This document shows positions 14,861 through 22,653 of a stretch of DNA of 27,881 nt, piece after piece (the first letter of the stretch is position 1; every line of letters starts with the position of its first letter). Under the pieces are notes generated by a model that was given only the letters and a program-made list of their open reading frames with translations, did not search any database and was not told the DNA's origin. Made by a program: the position numbers and the translations under genes. The stretch spans positions 1-27,881 of the forward strand of contig CAYOVG010000042.1 of the NCBI GenBank assembly GCA_964407285.1, in the 5' to 3' direction. This stretch comes from CAYOVG01 sp964407285. Lineage in GTDB: Bacteria; Desulfobacterota; Syntrophobacteria; Syntrophobacterales; Syntrophobacteraceae.

Positions 14861-16459
14861 AGCAGTTTAAAGTGGCGCGGACTTATTATTGCGGCAATCA
14901 TGGTGGTGACGGTCATCTACCTGGTCCCCACCTTCAGCTCCACCTTGCCGCCCTGGTGGACCAAAGCGTTGCCGAAGGAGCGAATACACCTCGGCCTCGA
15001 CTTGCAGGGAGGTATGCACCTTGTGCTCGAAGTGCAGACGCTCAAAGCCGTGGAAAACGCATTGGAGCGTACTGCCGAGGAGATCAAGGACGCCTTGCGC
15101 AACGCTCAAATCGGGTTCCGCAAAGTGGAGAGGAGCGGCAGCGGATGGGGGCTCGACATTCAGCTTACCGACGCACAGAAGCAGGAGAGTCTGAGAAAGC
15201 TTGTTGACGAAGAATACCCGACGCTGAGTTGGGTTACCGCGGAGTCTTCTCCCGAAGGCGTCAACGTGCGCCTGGCCATGAAAGACGCCGAGGTGCAGCA
15301 TACCAGGAAAATGGCCGAGGAGCAGGCGCTGGAAACCATCCGCAACAGGATCGATCAGTTCGGCGTGAGTGAGGCCGACATCCGGCCCCAGGGCGAAGAC
15401 CGCATCCTTGTGCAACTCCCCGGCATCCAGGACACTCAGCGCGCCATCGACCTCATCGGCAAGACGGCGCTTCTCGAGTTCAAGCTGGTGGCGGACTCGG
15501 TCACCACCCAGGACATTCAATCGGGCAAGATTCCGGCAGGCGTGCGTGTTTACCCGATGAAACGGGCCGATTCCTCGACCGGACAGGTTACGGAAAGCAA
15601 AATCGCCCTGAAGGACAAGACCCTGATGACCGGCCAGGGTATCGCCAATGCCCAGGTGCGGATCGATTCCCAGTACAACACGCCCTTCGTGGGACTCGAC
15701 TTCGACCCCCAGGGAGGCCGCCAGTTTGAACGTATCACGGAGGAAAACGTCAAGAAGAGACTGGCCATCGTCCTGGACGGAGTGGTTTATTCGGCCCCCG
15801 AAATACAGGAAAAAATCACCGGCGGCAAGGCCACTATTACCGGAAGCTTCAGTATGCAGGAAGCCCGCGATCTGAGTATCGTCCTCAGAGCCGGCGCACT
15901 GCCCGCTCCGGTCAAGATCGAAGAGCAGCGGACAGTGGGCCCGTCCCTCGGCAGCGACTCGATCCGCATGGGCCTGCTGGCCTCACTGGTGGGCGGCATA
16001 GCCGTGGTTCTCTTCATGATCGTTTACTATCGCCTCTCCGGGGTCATCGCTAACCTGGCGCTCGTTTTGAACATCCTGATCGTGCTGGCCGGGCTGGCGG
16101 CATTCCAGGCGACGTTGACCCTCCCCGGCATTGCGGGCATGGCTCTCACCATCGCCATTGCGGTGGACGCCAACGTTCTCATCTACGAGCGTATCCGGGA
16201 GGAACTGCGGCTGGGGAAGACGCCCAGAGCCGCCATTGAAACGGGCTACGACAGGGCATCCTGGACGATCATCGACGCAAACCTCACCACGCTGATCGCC
16301 GCAGTCGTTCTTTTCCAGTTCGGGACCGGTCCGGTGAAAGGTTTCGCGGTAACCCTGTCCATCGGGCTTCTGGCCAACCTGTTCACGGCTATTGTCGTGA
16401 CACGGGTTATTTTCGACTATCTCCTTGCAGAGCGCCGGATGAAAACGCTCAGCATTTAG
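14858..16459 (+). CDS. secD: Preprotein translocase subunit SecD
   Basis: 533 residues from a TTG start (MSSLKWRG). Membrane helix one is IIAAIMVVTVIYLVPTF. The family motif D1 LGLDLQGGMHLVLEV is at about 45-59, followed by a large periplasmic region containing EQALETIRNRIDQFGVSEADIRPQGEDRILVQLPG split over the P1 base, and the D3-D4 block ALPAPVKIEEQRTVGPSLG. Five further helices follow, with GMALTIAIAVDANVLIYERIREE, the conserved D5 Asp-containing helix. SecD with SecF uses the proton motive force to pull proteins out of the Sec channel. An in-frame ATG exists further upstream at 14780, but GGAGG is placed for TTG 14858 and the protein aligns from there. The stop is 25 bases before secF. 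Confidence 0.96.
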   Translation: MSSLKWRGLIIAAIMVVTVIYLVPTFSSTLPPWWTKALPKERIHLGLDLQGGMHLVLEVQTLKAVENALERTAEEIKDALRNAQIGFRKVERSGSGWGLDIQLTDAQKQESLRKLVDEEYPTLSWVTAESSPEGVNVRLAMKDAEVQHTRKMAEEQALETIRNRIDQFGVSEADIRPQGEDRILVQLPGIQDTQRAIDLIGKTALLEFKLVADSVTTQDIQSGKIPAGVRVYPMKRADSSTGQVTESKIALKDKTLMTGQGIANAQVRIDSQYNTPFVGLDFDPQGGRQFERITEENVKKRLAIVLDGVVYSAPEIQEKITGGKATITGSFSMQEARDLSIVLRAGALPAPVKIEEQRTVGPSLGSDSIRMGLLASLVGGIAVVLFMIVYYRLSGVIANLALVLNILIVLAGLAAFQATLTLPGIAGMALTIAIAVDANVLIYERIREELRLGKTPRAAIETGYDRASWTIIDANLTTLIAAVVLFQFGTGPVKGFAVTLSIGLLANLFTAIVVTRVIFDYLLAERRMKTLSI

Positions 16460-16484
16460 CCGTATCGGGAGAGAGGTTTACTGC

Positions 16485-17582
16485 ATGAAATTTATGGAAT
16501 TCATTAGACCCGATATTAACATCGATTTCGTCGGAATGCGCTTTAAGGCTTTTGCCATTTCCGGCATCCTGATAATTATGAGCCTGGTCATGGTAATGGT
16601 GCGGGGAGGACTCAACCTGGGAGTCGACTTTGCCGGAGGCACACTGATACAGGTCAAGTTCGCCAAACCCGTCCAGCCCGATGAGGTGCGCGAAGCGCTC
16701 AAGGGACTGGGGGTTGCCCAAAGCACCATTCAGCGCATCGGAAATCCGCAGGATAACGAGTTTCTGATACGAACGGACGCGATGAGTTCGGAACTCCAGA
16801 GCCTATCCCACGACATGGAGAAGAAGCTCTCGAGCGCTTTCGGCGAGGGCCAGGCGTCGGTGCGCCGGGTGGAGATGGTGGGCCCCAAAGTGGGAAAGGA
16901 CTTGCGGGAGAAGGCCTACTACGCCATCTACTTCGCGCTCCTCTTCATCGCCATCTACATTTCCGGGCGATTCGAATTCAAATGGACCACGAGCGCGATC
17001 ATGGCCGTAGGTCTGATTGTCGGAATTTACATTCTGAAAAGCATCGGCCTCGGAGCGACATTCCTGATTATAGGCGCGTTTGTTCTGACGTTGGTCCTGT
17101 GCTGGTTTCTCAAGCTGCCCTATGCGCTCGGAGCGGTTGTCGCCCTGGTCCACGATTTGATTATCACGGTGGGATTCTTCGCCCTCTTCGACAAGGAATT
17201 CACCCTGGAAATCCTGGCCGCCCTTCTGACCCTCGAGGGCTATTCGTTGAACGACACCATCATCGTCTATGACAGAATCCGGGAGAATTTAAGGAAGTCG
17301 CGCAGGCAGGATTTTCACGAGGTGATCAATGTGAGCATCAACCAGACGCTCAGCCGGACCATACTTACCTCCGGCATAACGATGATCGTCGTCGTGAGCC
17401 TGTTTCTCCTCGGAGGACCGGTCATTCACGACTTCTCCTTCGCCCTGCTCATAGGAATCATCACGGGGACGTATTCTTCCATCTTCGTTGCAGCCCCTCT
17501 CCTGATTCTCTATGAAGACTGGACCAGGGGCAAGAGGCCGGCCCGGAAGCTGCGGGAGCGGGAATCCGCTACTACTGGTTGA
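16485..17582 (+). CDS. secF: Preprotein translocase subunit SecF
   Basis: 365 residues. Begins with a short cytosolic part and helix one (FAISGILIIMSLVMVMV), then the SecF motif LNLGVDFAGGTLIQVKF, a small periplasmic domain, and five further helices. The conserved MVGPKVGKDLREKAYYAI, ALLTLEGYSLNDTIIVYDRIREN and LSRTILTSGITMIVVVSLFLLGG blocks are all present. It pairs with SecD as the proton-driven motor of secretion. The ATG at 16485 follows a GAGAGG at about 9 bases. The coding end overlaps the convergent universal-stress gene by 11 bases, so there is no room for a terminator between them. Confidence 0.96.
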   Translation: MKFMEFIRPDINIDFVGMRFKAFAISGILIIMSLVMVMVRGGLNLGVDFAGGTLIQVKFAKPVQPDEVREALKGLGVAQSTIQRIGNPQDNEFLIRTDAMSSELQSLSHDMEKKLSSAFGEGQASVRRVEMVGPKVGKDLREKAYYAIYFALLFIAIYISGRFEFKWTTSAIMAVGLIVGIYILKSIGLGATFLIIGAFVLTLVLCWFLKLPYALGAVVALVHDLIITVGFFALFDKEFTLEILAALLTLEGYSLNDTIIVYDRIRENLRKSRRQDFHEVINVSINQTLSRTILTSGITMIVVVSLFLLGGPVIHDFSFALLIGIITGTYSSIFVAAPLLILYEDWTRGKRPARKLRERESATTG

Positions 17583-18513
17583 TCCACACGGACATATTCC
17601 TGAAATCGGTGAGGAGCCTTCCGGCGATGCTTTTTCCGAGGAAACTCCAAAAGCCTTCGGGTTCGGAATGCCCCAGGACGGCTATCCCGATTTCGCGCCG
17701 GACGCAGTAGGAGAGGATTTCATCGGCAATTTTCCTCCCGCCGGGAATTATGGAGATTTCGGCGCGGTCCCGGTCGATGCCGCAGGATTCCAGAATTCGG
17801 CGCGATTCTTCGATGAAGGGCCTGATGGTCTCTCCCGGACCGGCCTCCAACCATTTTTCCAACTCGGGAGTCCATTGGAAGGCGGGACTCGAGATCGGAA
17901 CGGAGGCGGATGGCGAAGCATGAAGAAGTGTTATGCGCGCATCCGTCTCCTCCAGCATAAACGCTGCATGGTCCACCGCCCGCAGGGACGCTTCCTGGTC
18001 GGCGATGCAGATGGCCGCCCGGTCGATGCCGACCGCCGTCCCGTCCGTAAACCATACGGGGCTTAAGCGGCAATGCCGGACGAGGGCGGAAGGGGAATCG
18101 CCTTTGATGAACTCCTCGATCGTGCTGCCGGTTCTCTTCTGAACGACCACGGCATCGACGCTGTTGAGATCGGCAAGGCGACAGGTATGGATAGCGGCGC
18201 CACCCTCTCTTTCCTGAGTGTACTCCTGGATATTCTCCCGTGCAAACCCGGCATCCAGCAGCATCTTCCGCGCGCGTTCGAGGCTTTTTCCGGCCTTTTC
18301 CGCGCGGGCGCGCATATGGTTCCTTCTTCCCTCCATCATGGATCGGGAACTCGAAGCTTCCAGGTATACGGGAGGCAACGGCGGCAGAAAATAGGAGACG
18401 ATCGCCCTGAATTCCTCCCGTTTCGGATAGAGGCGGCTCAGAAAGCCGATGGGTCTCAGCGATTCTTCCGAATCGTCTATCGGGAGAATGAAACACTTGG
18501 GTAAAGAATCCAT
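17572..18513 (-). CDS. Tandem-domain universal stress protein (Usp)
   Basis: About 313 residues with two Usp-like halves. The first starts KCFILPIDDSEESLRPIGFLSRL, the typical strand-helix of Usp. The second starts DRAAICIADQEASLRAVDHAAFML and continues ARITLLHAS, and ends with REIGIAVLGHSEPEGFWSFLGKSIAGRLL, which corresponds to the C-terminal nucleotide-binding G-x2-G-x9-G-S/T region but in degenerate form. These are cytosolic stress proteins, some of which bind ATP. ATG 18513 lies 2 bases after the stop of the DUF402 gene; a GTG at 18531 overlapping that gene is an alternative. It appears to be the last gene of an rtcA-DUF402-usp operon and converges with secF, overlapping it by 11 bases. 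Confidence 0.8.
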   Translation of the reverse strand: MDSLPKCFILPIDDSEESLRPIGFLSRLYPKREEFRAIVSYFLPPLPPVYLEASSSRSMMEGRRNHMRARAEKAGKSLERARKMLLDAGFARENIQEYTQEREGGAAIHTCRLADLNSVDAVVVQKRTGSTIEEFIKGDSPSALVRHCRLSPVWFTDGTAVGIDRAAICIADQEASLRAVDHAAFMLEETDARITLLHASPSASVPISSPAFQWTPELEKWLEAGPGETIRPFIEESRRILESCGIDRDRAEISIIPGGRKIADEILSYCVRREIGIAVLGHSEPEGFWSFLGKSIAGRLLTDFRNMSVWINQ

Positions 18514-18515
18514 GA

Positions 18516-19484
18516 TTACGCCTGCACGCACATATCGTTCATCAGTTTTTCGGCGGTTTCAACCGCTCTGGCTTCCAGCAGATCCGATATGATCCCGCCC
18601 TTTTTCAACAGGGCGAGTCTTTCCCGGTCGACCAGGAAGGGGTCTTCACCGGGGCGACGTATCACATCGATTTCGAGATCGATGTAACGGGCGCCGAACG
18701 GGTAGACCTCCACCGGGGTGTTGATATTGTAGTACTCCCCCTTGAGCTTGTGGCGCATGGAATAGTAGGAGTGCTTCACGAACCAGGAGCCGTCCCTGAT
18801 GTCCGTGAGGCAGTAGTCCCCCGGCTCGATGGGGATATCCAGTCCATCGTAGCGGCCGTGCGAGAACGTACGCCGGATGACGATGCGGTCCTCCTTGCAC
18901 TGGTGGAGGACCCCCTCCCTGGGGCGCACGGCCTTGCCGGAGGCTTTGACATGCTCCAGCCTCGCGATGCCCGCCTTCCGAAGCGGAAGCAGGATCTTCC
19001 TGTCGAAAAACTCTCTTTCCAACCGTCTCTTCTCCGCCACATCGAGTTGCAGCTTCGCTTCGGCTGTCTCCAGCCCCTCGGAGTCGATGATCCTCAAGCG
19101 GTGGTGCCGGGCAATCGTGGGAAGCACCGTGGAGCGGGTTGCGTCCAGGCCGTCCTTGGACCCGCCCGGAAATTCGATTTCGGCGCTGGAGGGGCGGTCG
19201 AATTCGTCTCCGGAGACACACTTCATGAGCACCGCATCGGGCAGCATCTTCTGAAAGAGTTTCACGAGCGACGTAACCTGTTCGAGATCGCCCGAGACGG
19301 CCACGCCCTGCAGATTGTCCTTGTTGGTGATGAGAACATCAAATAGCCCGTCATCGGGTTTCAGCGAAGAGAAGCGCCGCAGGATCTCGGGAGAGGGTTG
19401 CGCGATCGAGTACCCGCTTTCGAGCAGGACCCGGGTGATGGCCGTCGAGTAGATACCGCGTACTTTGACTCGGGTGGTGGTCAT
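18516..19484 (-). CDS. FAU-1-like RNA-binding/ribonuclease family protein with DUF402 domain
   Basis: 322 residues. The N-terminus (RVKVRGIYSTAITRVLLESG) resembles the S1-like region shared with RNase E/G and the archaeal FAU-1 family. The C-terminal part (about 198-300) is a DUF402 domain with its acidic signature: EYYNINTPVEVYP, then YIDLEIDVI with Asp269, Glu271 and Asp273, then DPFLVDRERL with Asp286 and Glu288. From established knowledge, FAU-1 of archaea binds RNA and acts in pre-5S rRNA processing; DUF402 domains otherwise occur in nucleotide phosphatases. ATG 19484 follows GAGAGGG. It lies 24 bases after rtcA and 2 bases before the usp gene, so an RNA end-processing role is a reasonable inference. 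Substrate is unknown. Confidence 0.72.
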   Translation of the reverse strand: MTTTRVKVRGIYSTAITRVLLESGYSIAQPSPEILRRFSSLKPDDGLFDVLITNKDNLQGVAVSGDLEQVTSLVKLFQKMLPDAVLMKCVSGDEFDRPSSAEIEFPGGSKDGLDATRSTVLPTIARHHRLRIIDSEGLETAEAKLQLDVAEKRRLEREFFDRKILLPLRKAGIARLEHVKASGKAVRPREGVLHQCKEDRIVIRRTFSHGRYDGLDIPIEPGDYCLTDIRDGSWFVKHSYYSMRHKLKGEYYNINTPVEVYPFGARYIDLEIDVIRRPGEDPFLVDRERLALLKKGGIISDLLEARAVETAEKLMNDMCVQA

Positions 19485-19508
19485 GGCAAGCCCTCTCGTG
19501 TTAGTAGG

Positions 19509-20561
19509 TCATAGCTCCGCCGATGGAGCAAAAGCCGTTCCCTCCACCTTCAGGCGGTTCCGCTCGATGCGCCCCTCGGCTCCAAGGATTTTCTCCACCA
19601 ACCACAGGTTGGATTTCACGTGGTCCGTGACCTGCGGGATAACGTACTCCGTTGCGCCGCCGGCAAGCGCGGCGAAAAGAATGAGTTGATCGGCGAGGTG
19701 TCTGTCCGTCGTGGCCCCCGCGCCGAGGTCTTCCAGGAGACTCTTCACCACATAAGCGGCGATGGCTTCCGAACGCCTTCCCGGCTTGCCTGCCCGGTCG
19801 GCCCCGAGGATCGCCCCCGTATCCGTTTCCGCCCAGAGGAGCAGGGCCGCGCCTTTCTGAGCGGCGGTCGTATCGTTCAAGATTTCGATCCGAGGACTGT
19901 ATCCGTGCTGCTTCATGAGCTTCAGGCTCTCGTTCGCCATCCTTGCGCTCACCCCGGCATCCTCCAGGTGCGACGCCAGGGAAATTCCGCGTATCCGTAC
20001 CACCCGCCCCTGCGCCGGCATGCGCATTGGACTGAGCGGGCGTTTCAAAGGCCGCGCTTCCACCACGAGCCGCCCTTGCCCCTGGGGAACATAGCCGGGA
20101 CGAGCGATATCCAGGCGAACGTCGGCCCCCATGGCGCGCAGCAACGGAATCAGAACGCGCTGCATGTGAAACGCGCCGGGCGCGAAGTCCTGGAAGAGCC
20201 CTCCGACAACGGAAAACCGGCATGGTCCCGGAGCGAAAAGCGCGACCGGAAGGAGCGTAAAGGCGAGCATCGTCGTCGAACCGGCCGTGCCGATGTCCCA
20301 ATGAAAGTCTCCATGCCTCATGCGCTCGCCCGGATGGTAGACCAGTTCCCGAGACCCCACATTCGCCCCTTCCAGCCGTCCGCCCGAGAGGTCCGCGCAG
20401 GCCTGCACAGCCTGAAGGTGCTGCGGCCGCAGGCCGGGTTTGTCCCTTCTCTCCCGGACCCGGGTCAGGTGGACGGGTTTGCGGACGAGGGTCGCAAGGG
20501 CCATCGAGTACCGCAATATGGTCCCGCTTCCCGAATGAGTGGAGCCGTCGATCTCAATCAT
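19509..20561 (-). CDS. rtcA: RNA 3'-terminal phosphate cyclase
   Basis: 350 residues starting MIEIDGSTHSGSG. Family landmarks: RDKPGLRPQHLQAVQAC (about 40-55), DIGTAGSTTMLAFTLLP, GGLFQDFAPGAFHMQRVLIPLL, and the catalytic region TDRHLADQLILFAAL with His288, the residue that becomes adenylated. It converts RNA 3'-phosphate to 2',3'-cyclic phosphate using ATP. The glycine-rich N-terminal loop, usually EGGGQ-LR, reads SGSGTILR here, so the usual Glu is a Ser. ATG 20561 is preceded by AGAGG; the frame extends upstream to 20594 without a better site. It heads a minus-strand trio with the DUF402 and usp genes. No rtcB ligase or rtcR regulator is in the window. Confidence 0.9.
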   Translation of the reverse strand: MIEIDGSTHSGSGTILRYSMALATLVRKPVHLTRVRERRDKPGLRPQHLQAVQACADLSGGRLEGANVGSRELVYHPGERMRHGDFHWDIGTAGSTTMLAFTLLPVALFAPGPCRFSVVGGLFQDFAPGAFHMQRVLIPLLRAMGADVRLDIARPGYVPQGQGRLVVEARPLKRPLSPMRMPAQGRVVRIRGISLASHLEDAGVSARMANESLKLMKQHGYSPRIEILNDTTAAQKGAALLLWAETDTGAILGADRAGKPGRRSEAIAAYVVKSLLEDLGAGATTDRHLADQLILFAALAGGATEYVIPQVTDHVKSNLWLVEKILGAEGRIERNRLKVEGTAFAPSAEL

Positions 20562-20648
20562 CGGGACCTCTGAAATCGGTGTGAGGAGTAACAATCTGAA
20601 CCTGTTCTCAGCGTGTTCTCAGGTACTTGCGAGCGGTCCAAATCAGTA

Positions 20649-21578
20649 TCAGGCGGTACGCAAACCGGCCTTCGCCAGCCCGGCCCGGAAGGCGTCCCAG
20701 GGGAAGCGTATCCCGGGGCAATCCGTTCTGGCCTCGGGTACCTGCCGGTGCCCAAAAACATTGGGTAGGCCAATATTATAATACTTTCCAAGGGAGCTAA
20801 CAAGGAGCGTGAGTGTATGGAGCTGCGCTTTGGACGGCCTGTCGTTATTGAAATTCCCGACCAGTCCGATGCCTATTCCAACATAGTTCATTCCGGAAGC
20901 CTTGCAGTGAGCGCCCTCCTCCTGTTTCAGCCAGCGCGGCGCCACTTCGAGTTGCCCGTTGCCTTTGCCGAGCGTACCGTTATCAATGAGAAAATGGTAC
21001 CCGAGACCTTCCTCGAATCCCCTCTCGCGATGTATCTGGTCGATCGAGAGGGCCTTACCGAATTCGCCCGCGGTATGGTGGACGATGATATACTTCCATT
21101 TGCCCTTTTTGAAAACCGGGACCATGTTCTTGAAACGTGTCGGATGCGGGATCAGCAGTTCACGGCCCGGAGTGAGAGCGCTTTTGGCGTTGATGCCGTT
21201 TGCGCTGCAAATGGCTTCCTCGCTCACGCCATAGGTCTCGGCCAGCCGGGGGACCGTCTCCATGGGCGCCACTTCGTGGACGACGCAACCTGCGGGAACC
21301 GCCGGTCTGCCGGCCCCGTCGGGGCTTGGCGGTTTAGCCGGCTTGCCGGCATGCGCGGAGGGCGCGGCGGGAGTCGGGACCTGCTGCCCCTTGCCGCCTG
21401 CCGCGGGCGGAGCGGACAGGGCTCCCCCCGGCCCCCCACCCGCGGGAGCGGCGGGATGATAATACGGCGTGTACCGGGTTTGGGCGCACCCGCTCACCAG
21501 GGCCACGAAGACGCCTTTCGTCGCCAGGGACAGAAAACGCCTCCGGCTGTACTCGTCTTCCGTATCGGCGGAATTCAT
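20649..21578 (-). CDS. LysM and amidase_2 (N-acetylmuramoyl-L-alanine amidase) lipoprotein
   Basis: 309 residues. The N-terminus has a twin-arginine motif SRRRFLS followed by a hydrophobic stretch and a lipobox-like VSGC (Cys31), suggesting a Tat-exported lipoprotein. A Pro/Ala/Gly-rich linker spans about 40-95, a LysM-like peptidoglycan-binding repeat about 97-144 (VVHEVAPMETVPRLAETYGVSEE, then NGIN and LTPGRELLIP), and an amidase_2/PGRP domain about 160-300. Its zinc ligands are visible as YIIVHHTAG (His167/168), FGHRQV (His277) and RTDCPG (Cys287). It should cleave the bond between N-acetylmuramate and L-alanine in cell-wall remodelling. ATG 21578 has a strong GGAGGGG. It lies 87 bases upstream of rtcA on the same strand and may or may not share its transcript. 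Confidence 0.88.
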   Translation of the reverse strand: MNSADTEDEYSRRRFLSLATKGVFVALVSGCAQTRYTPYYHPAAPAGGGPGGALSAPPAAGGKGQQVPTPAAPSAHAGKPAKPPSPDGAGRPAVPAGCVVHEVAPMETVPRLAETYGVSEEAICSANGINAKSALTPGRELLIPHPTRFKNMVPVFKKGKWKYIIVHHTAGEFGKALSIDQIHRERGFEEGLGYHFLIDNGTLGKGNGQLEVAPRWLKQEEGAHCKASGMNYVGIGIGLVGNFNNDRPSKAQLHTLTLLVSSLGKYYNIGLPNVFGHRQVPEARTDCPGIRFPWDAFRAGLAKAGLRTA

Positions 21579-21838
21579 GTGTATACCCCTCCCTCATCGT
21601 CAGGTTCTGAATGAAAGAACTGCGCTTCTCCATTAGATCCGCAGTTTCTCTCAATTCAACTTCAAATTCAACGTGATTTTGAACCCCGGCCGCGGGTGGA
21701 GACCCTGTGAAGATTTCGGTGTCGCGGGCGTTTTCTCTTGACCGGCAACCGGGTTTCAAGACATAAGTCCTTTATGGGCCGCGGGAGAGATGGGCTGAGC
21801 ATCCCGAATTCGACCTCATCAGTAATTTTGAACGTGAC

Positions 21839-21867
21839 CCGATCAATACAGTGAAGTCCACGATCGG
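21839..21867. promoter_or_regulatory. Inverted repeat over the -35 region, possible operator
   Basis: CCGATC (21839-21844) and GATCGG (21862-21867) are complementary, extendable to 8 bases with one mismatch, with a 17-base spacer, directly upstream of the -10 candidate. It could be a binding site for the winged-helix protein encoded next. This is inference. Confidence 0.25.
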
Positions 21868-21870
21868 TTT

Positions 21871-21879
21871 TGATACAAT
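21871..21879 (+). promoter_or_regulatory. Candidate extended -10 promoter of the three-gene cassette
   Basis: TGATACAAT (21871-21879) fits the extended -10 form TGnTATAAT with one mismatch and lies 34 bases before the first ATG at 21914. The -35 region (GTGAAG at 17-base spacing) is poor, as is common with extended -10 promoters. Confidence 0.4.
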
Positions 21880-21913
21880 GCGGGAAAGACAACGTTTGGA
21901 ATGAGAGACATAG

Positions 21914-22651
21914 ATGGACATTGAAAAGCTGATTTCGGATTTTCTGAAAAAGAAAGGCAAGGATTACCTCACCGTCAATGCCGTTAAAGACGGAATCGGC
22001 GCGGCGGCGCGGCGCGAACTCGGCATTACGGACAAAACTTCCGCATCGGATGCGCTCAAGAAACTCAAGCCGTACCTCGATGGGGAGCTACAGGCGTTTT
22101 CCGGGTCGAAATCCACTTACATCGGCTTCAGACTCTCCCCACGGGAGATTATCCTCAAGAAAATCAATGAGAAACCCGGGGTGACCTCGAAGTCGCTGGG
22201 CAGTGGCGGCATTCCCATGCTGAAGAAGGAGTTTCTGTCCAATCTGAATGCGCTCCTGGAGTCGGGGGCGGTCATCTGTACGCTCGGAGAGGATTATTCG
22301 GCGCGATTGAAAGTCTCCGAGCGGACGGTTGAAGCAGGCGCGACAACCGCCCCGCCCGCCCGAAGCGCGGACGGTTCCCCCGGCGCCGTCCCCACGGCGG
22401 ATGACCGCGCCGCATTCAAGGCAGCGTACAACGAGGTAGGGAAAGGTAGAGGGTTCGTGCGCATTCACCGCATTCGCGAGACCCTCGGCTGGCCACGGGA
22501 ACGTTTCGACCGCGTACTGGCCGGCCTGCGGGCGAACCTGGCCGTCGCCCTTCACGTGGGCGATCCGTCCACTTTGAAGGAAGAAGAAATCAGGAATTCT
22601 TTCATGGATGAGAGCGGCGCGCTTTTCATCACCATGACCTGGAAAGGCTGA
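21914..22651 (+). CDS. Unknown protein built of winged-helix-like segments; cassette gene 1
   Basis: 245 residues; I do not recognise a named family. Helix and strand patterns suggest three winged-helix-like units: about 1-72 (LISDFLKKKGKDYLTVNAVKDG up to STYIGFRL), about 74-136 (LSPREIILKKINEKPGVTSKSL with a closing YSARLKV), and about 164-245 (FKAAYNEVGKGRGFVRIHRIRE, then ERFDRVLAGLRANLAVALH, ending ALFITMTW). A Pro/Ala/Ser linker at about 138-162 separates the last unit. No membrane segment or signal peptide. It could bind DNA or act as an adaptor of the motor and ATPase encoded next. The stop lies 2 bases before the ATPase start, indicating coupled translation. The function is unknown; only the domain style and operon are supported. 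Confidence 0.6.
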   Translation: MDIEKLISDFLKKKGKDYLTVNAVKDGIGAAARRELGITDKTSASDALKKLKPYLDGELQAFSGSKSTYIGFRLSPREIILKKINEKPGVTSKSLGSGGIPMLKKEFLSNLNALLESGAVICTLGEDYSARLKVSERTVEAGATTAPPARSADGSPGAVPTADDRAAFKAAYNEVGKGRGFVRIHRIRETLGWPRERFDRVLAGLRANLAVALHVGDPSTLKEEEIRNSFMDESGALFITMTWKG

Positions 22652-22653
22652 CA

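Larger units (their letters stand above)
21579..21913. other. Divergent intergenic region amidase / three-gene cassette
   Basis: 335 bases between divergently transcribed genes. It contains the promoter and operator candidates at 21839-21879. The rest shows no recognisable gene, RNA or attachment site. Confidence 0.55.
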
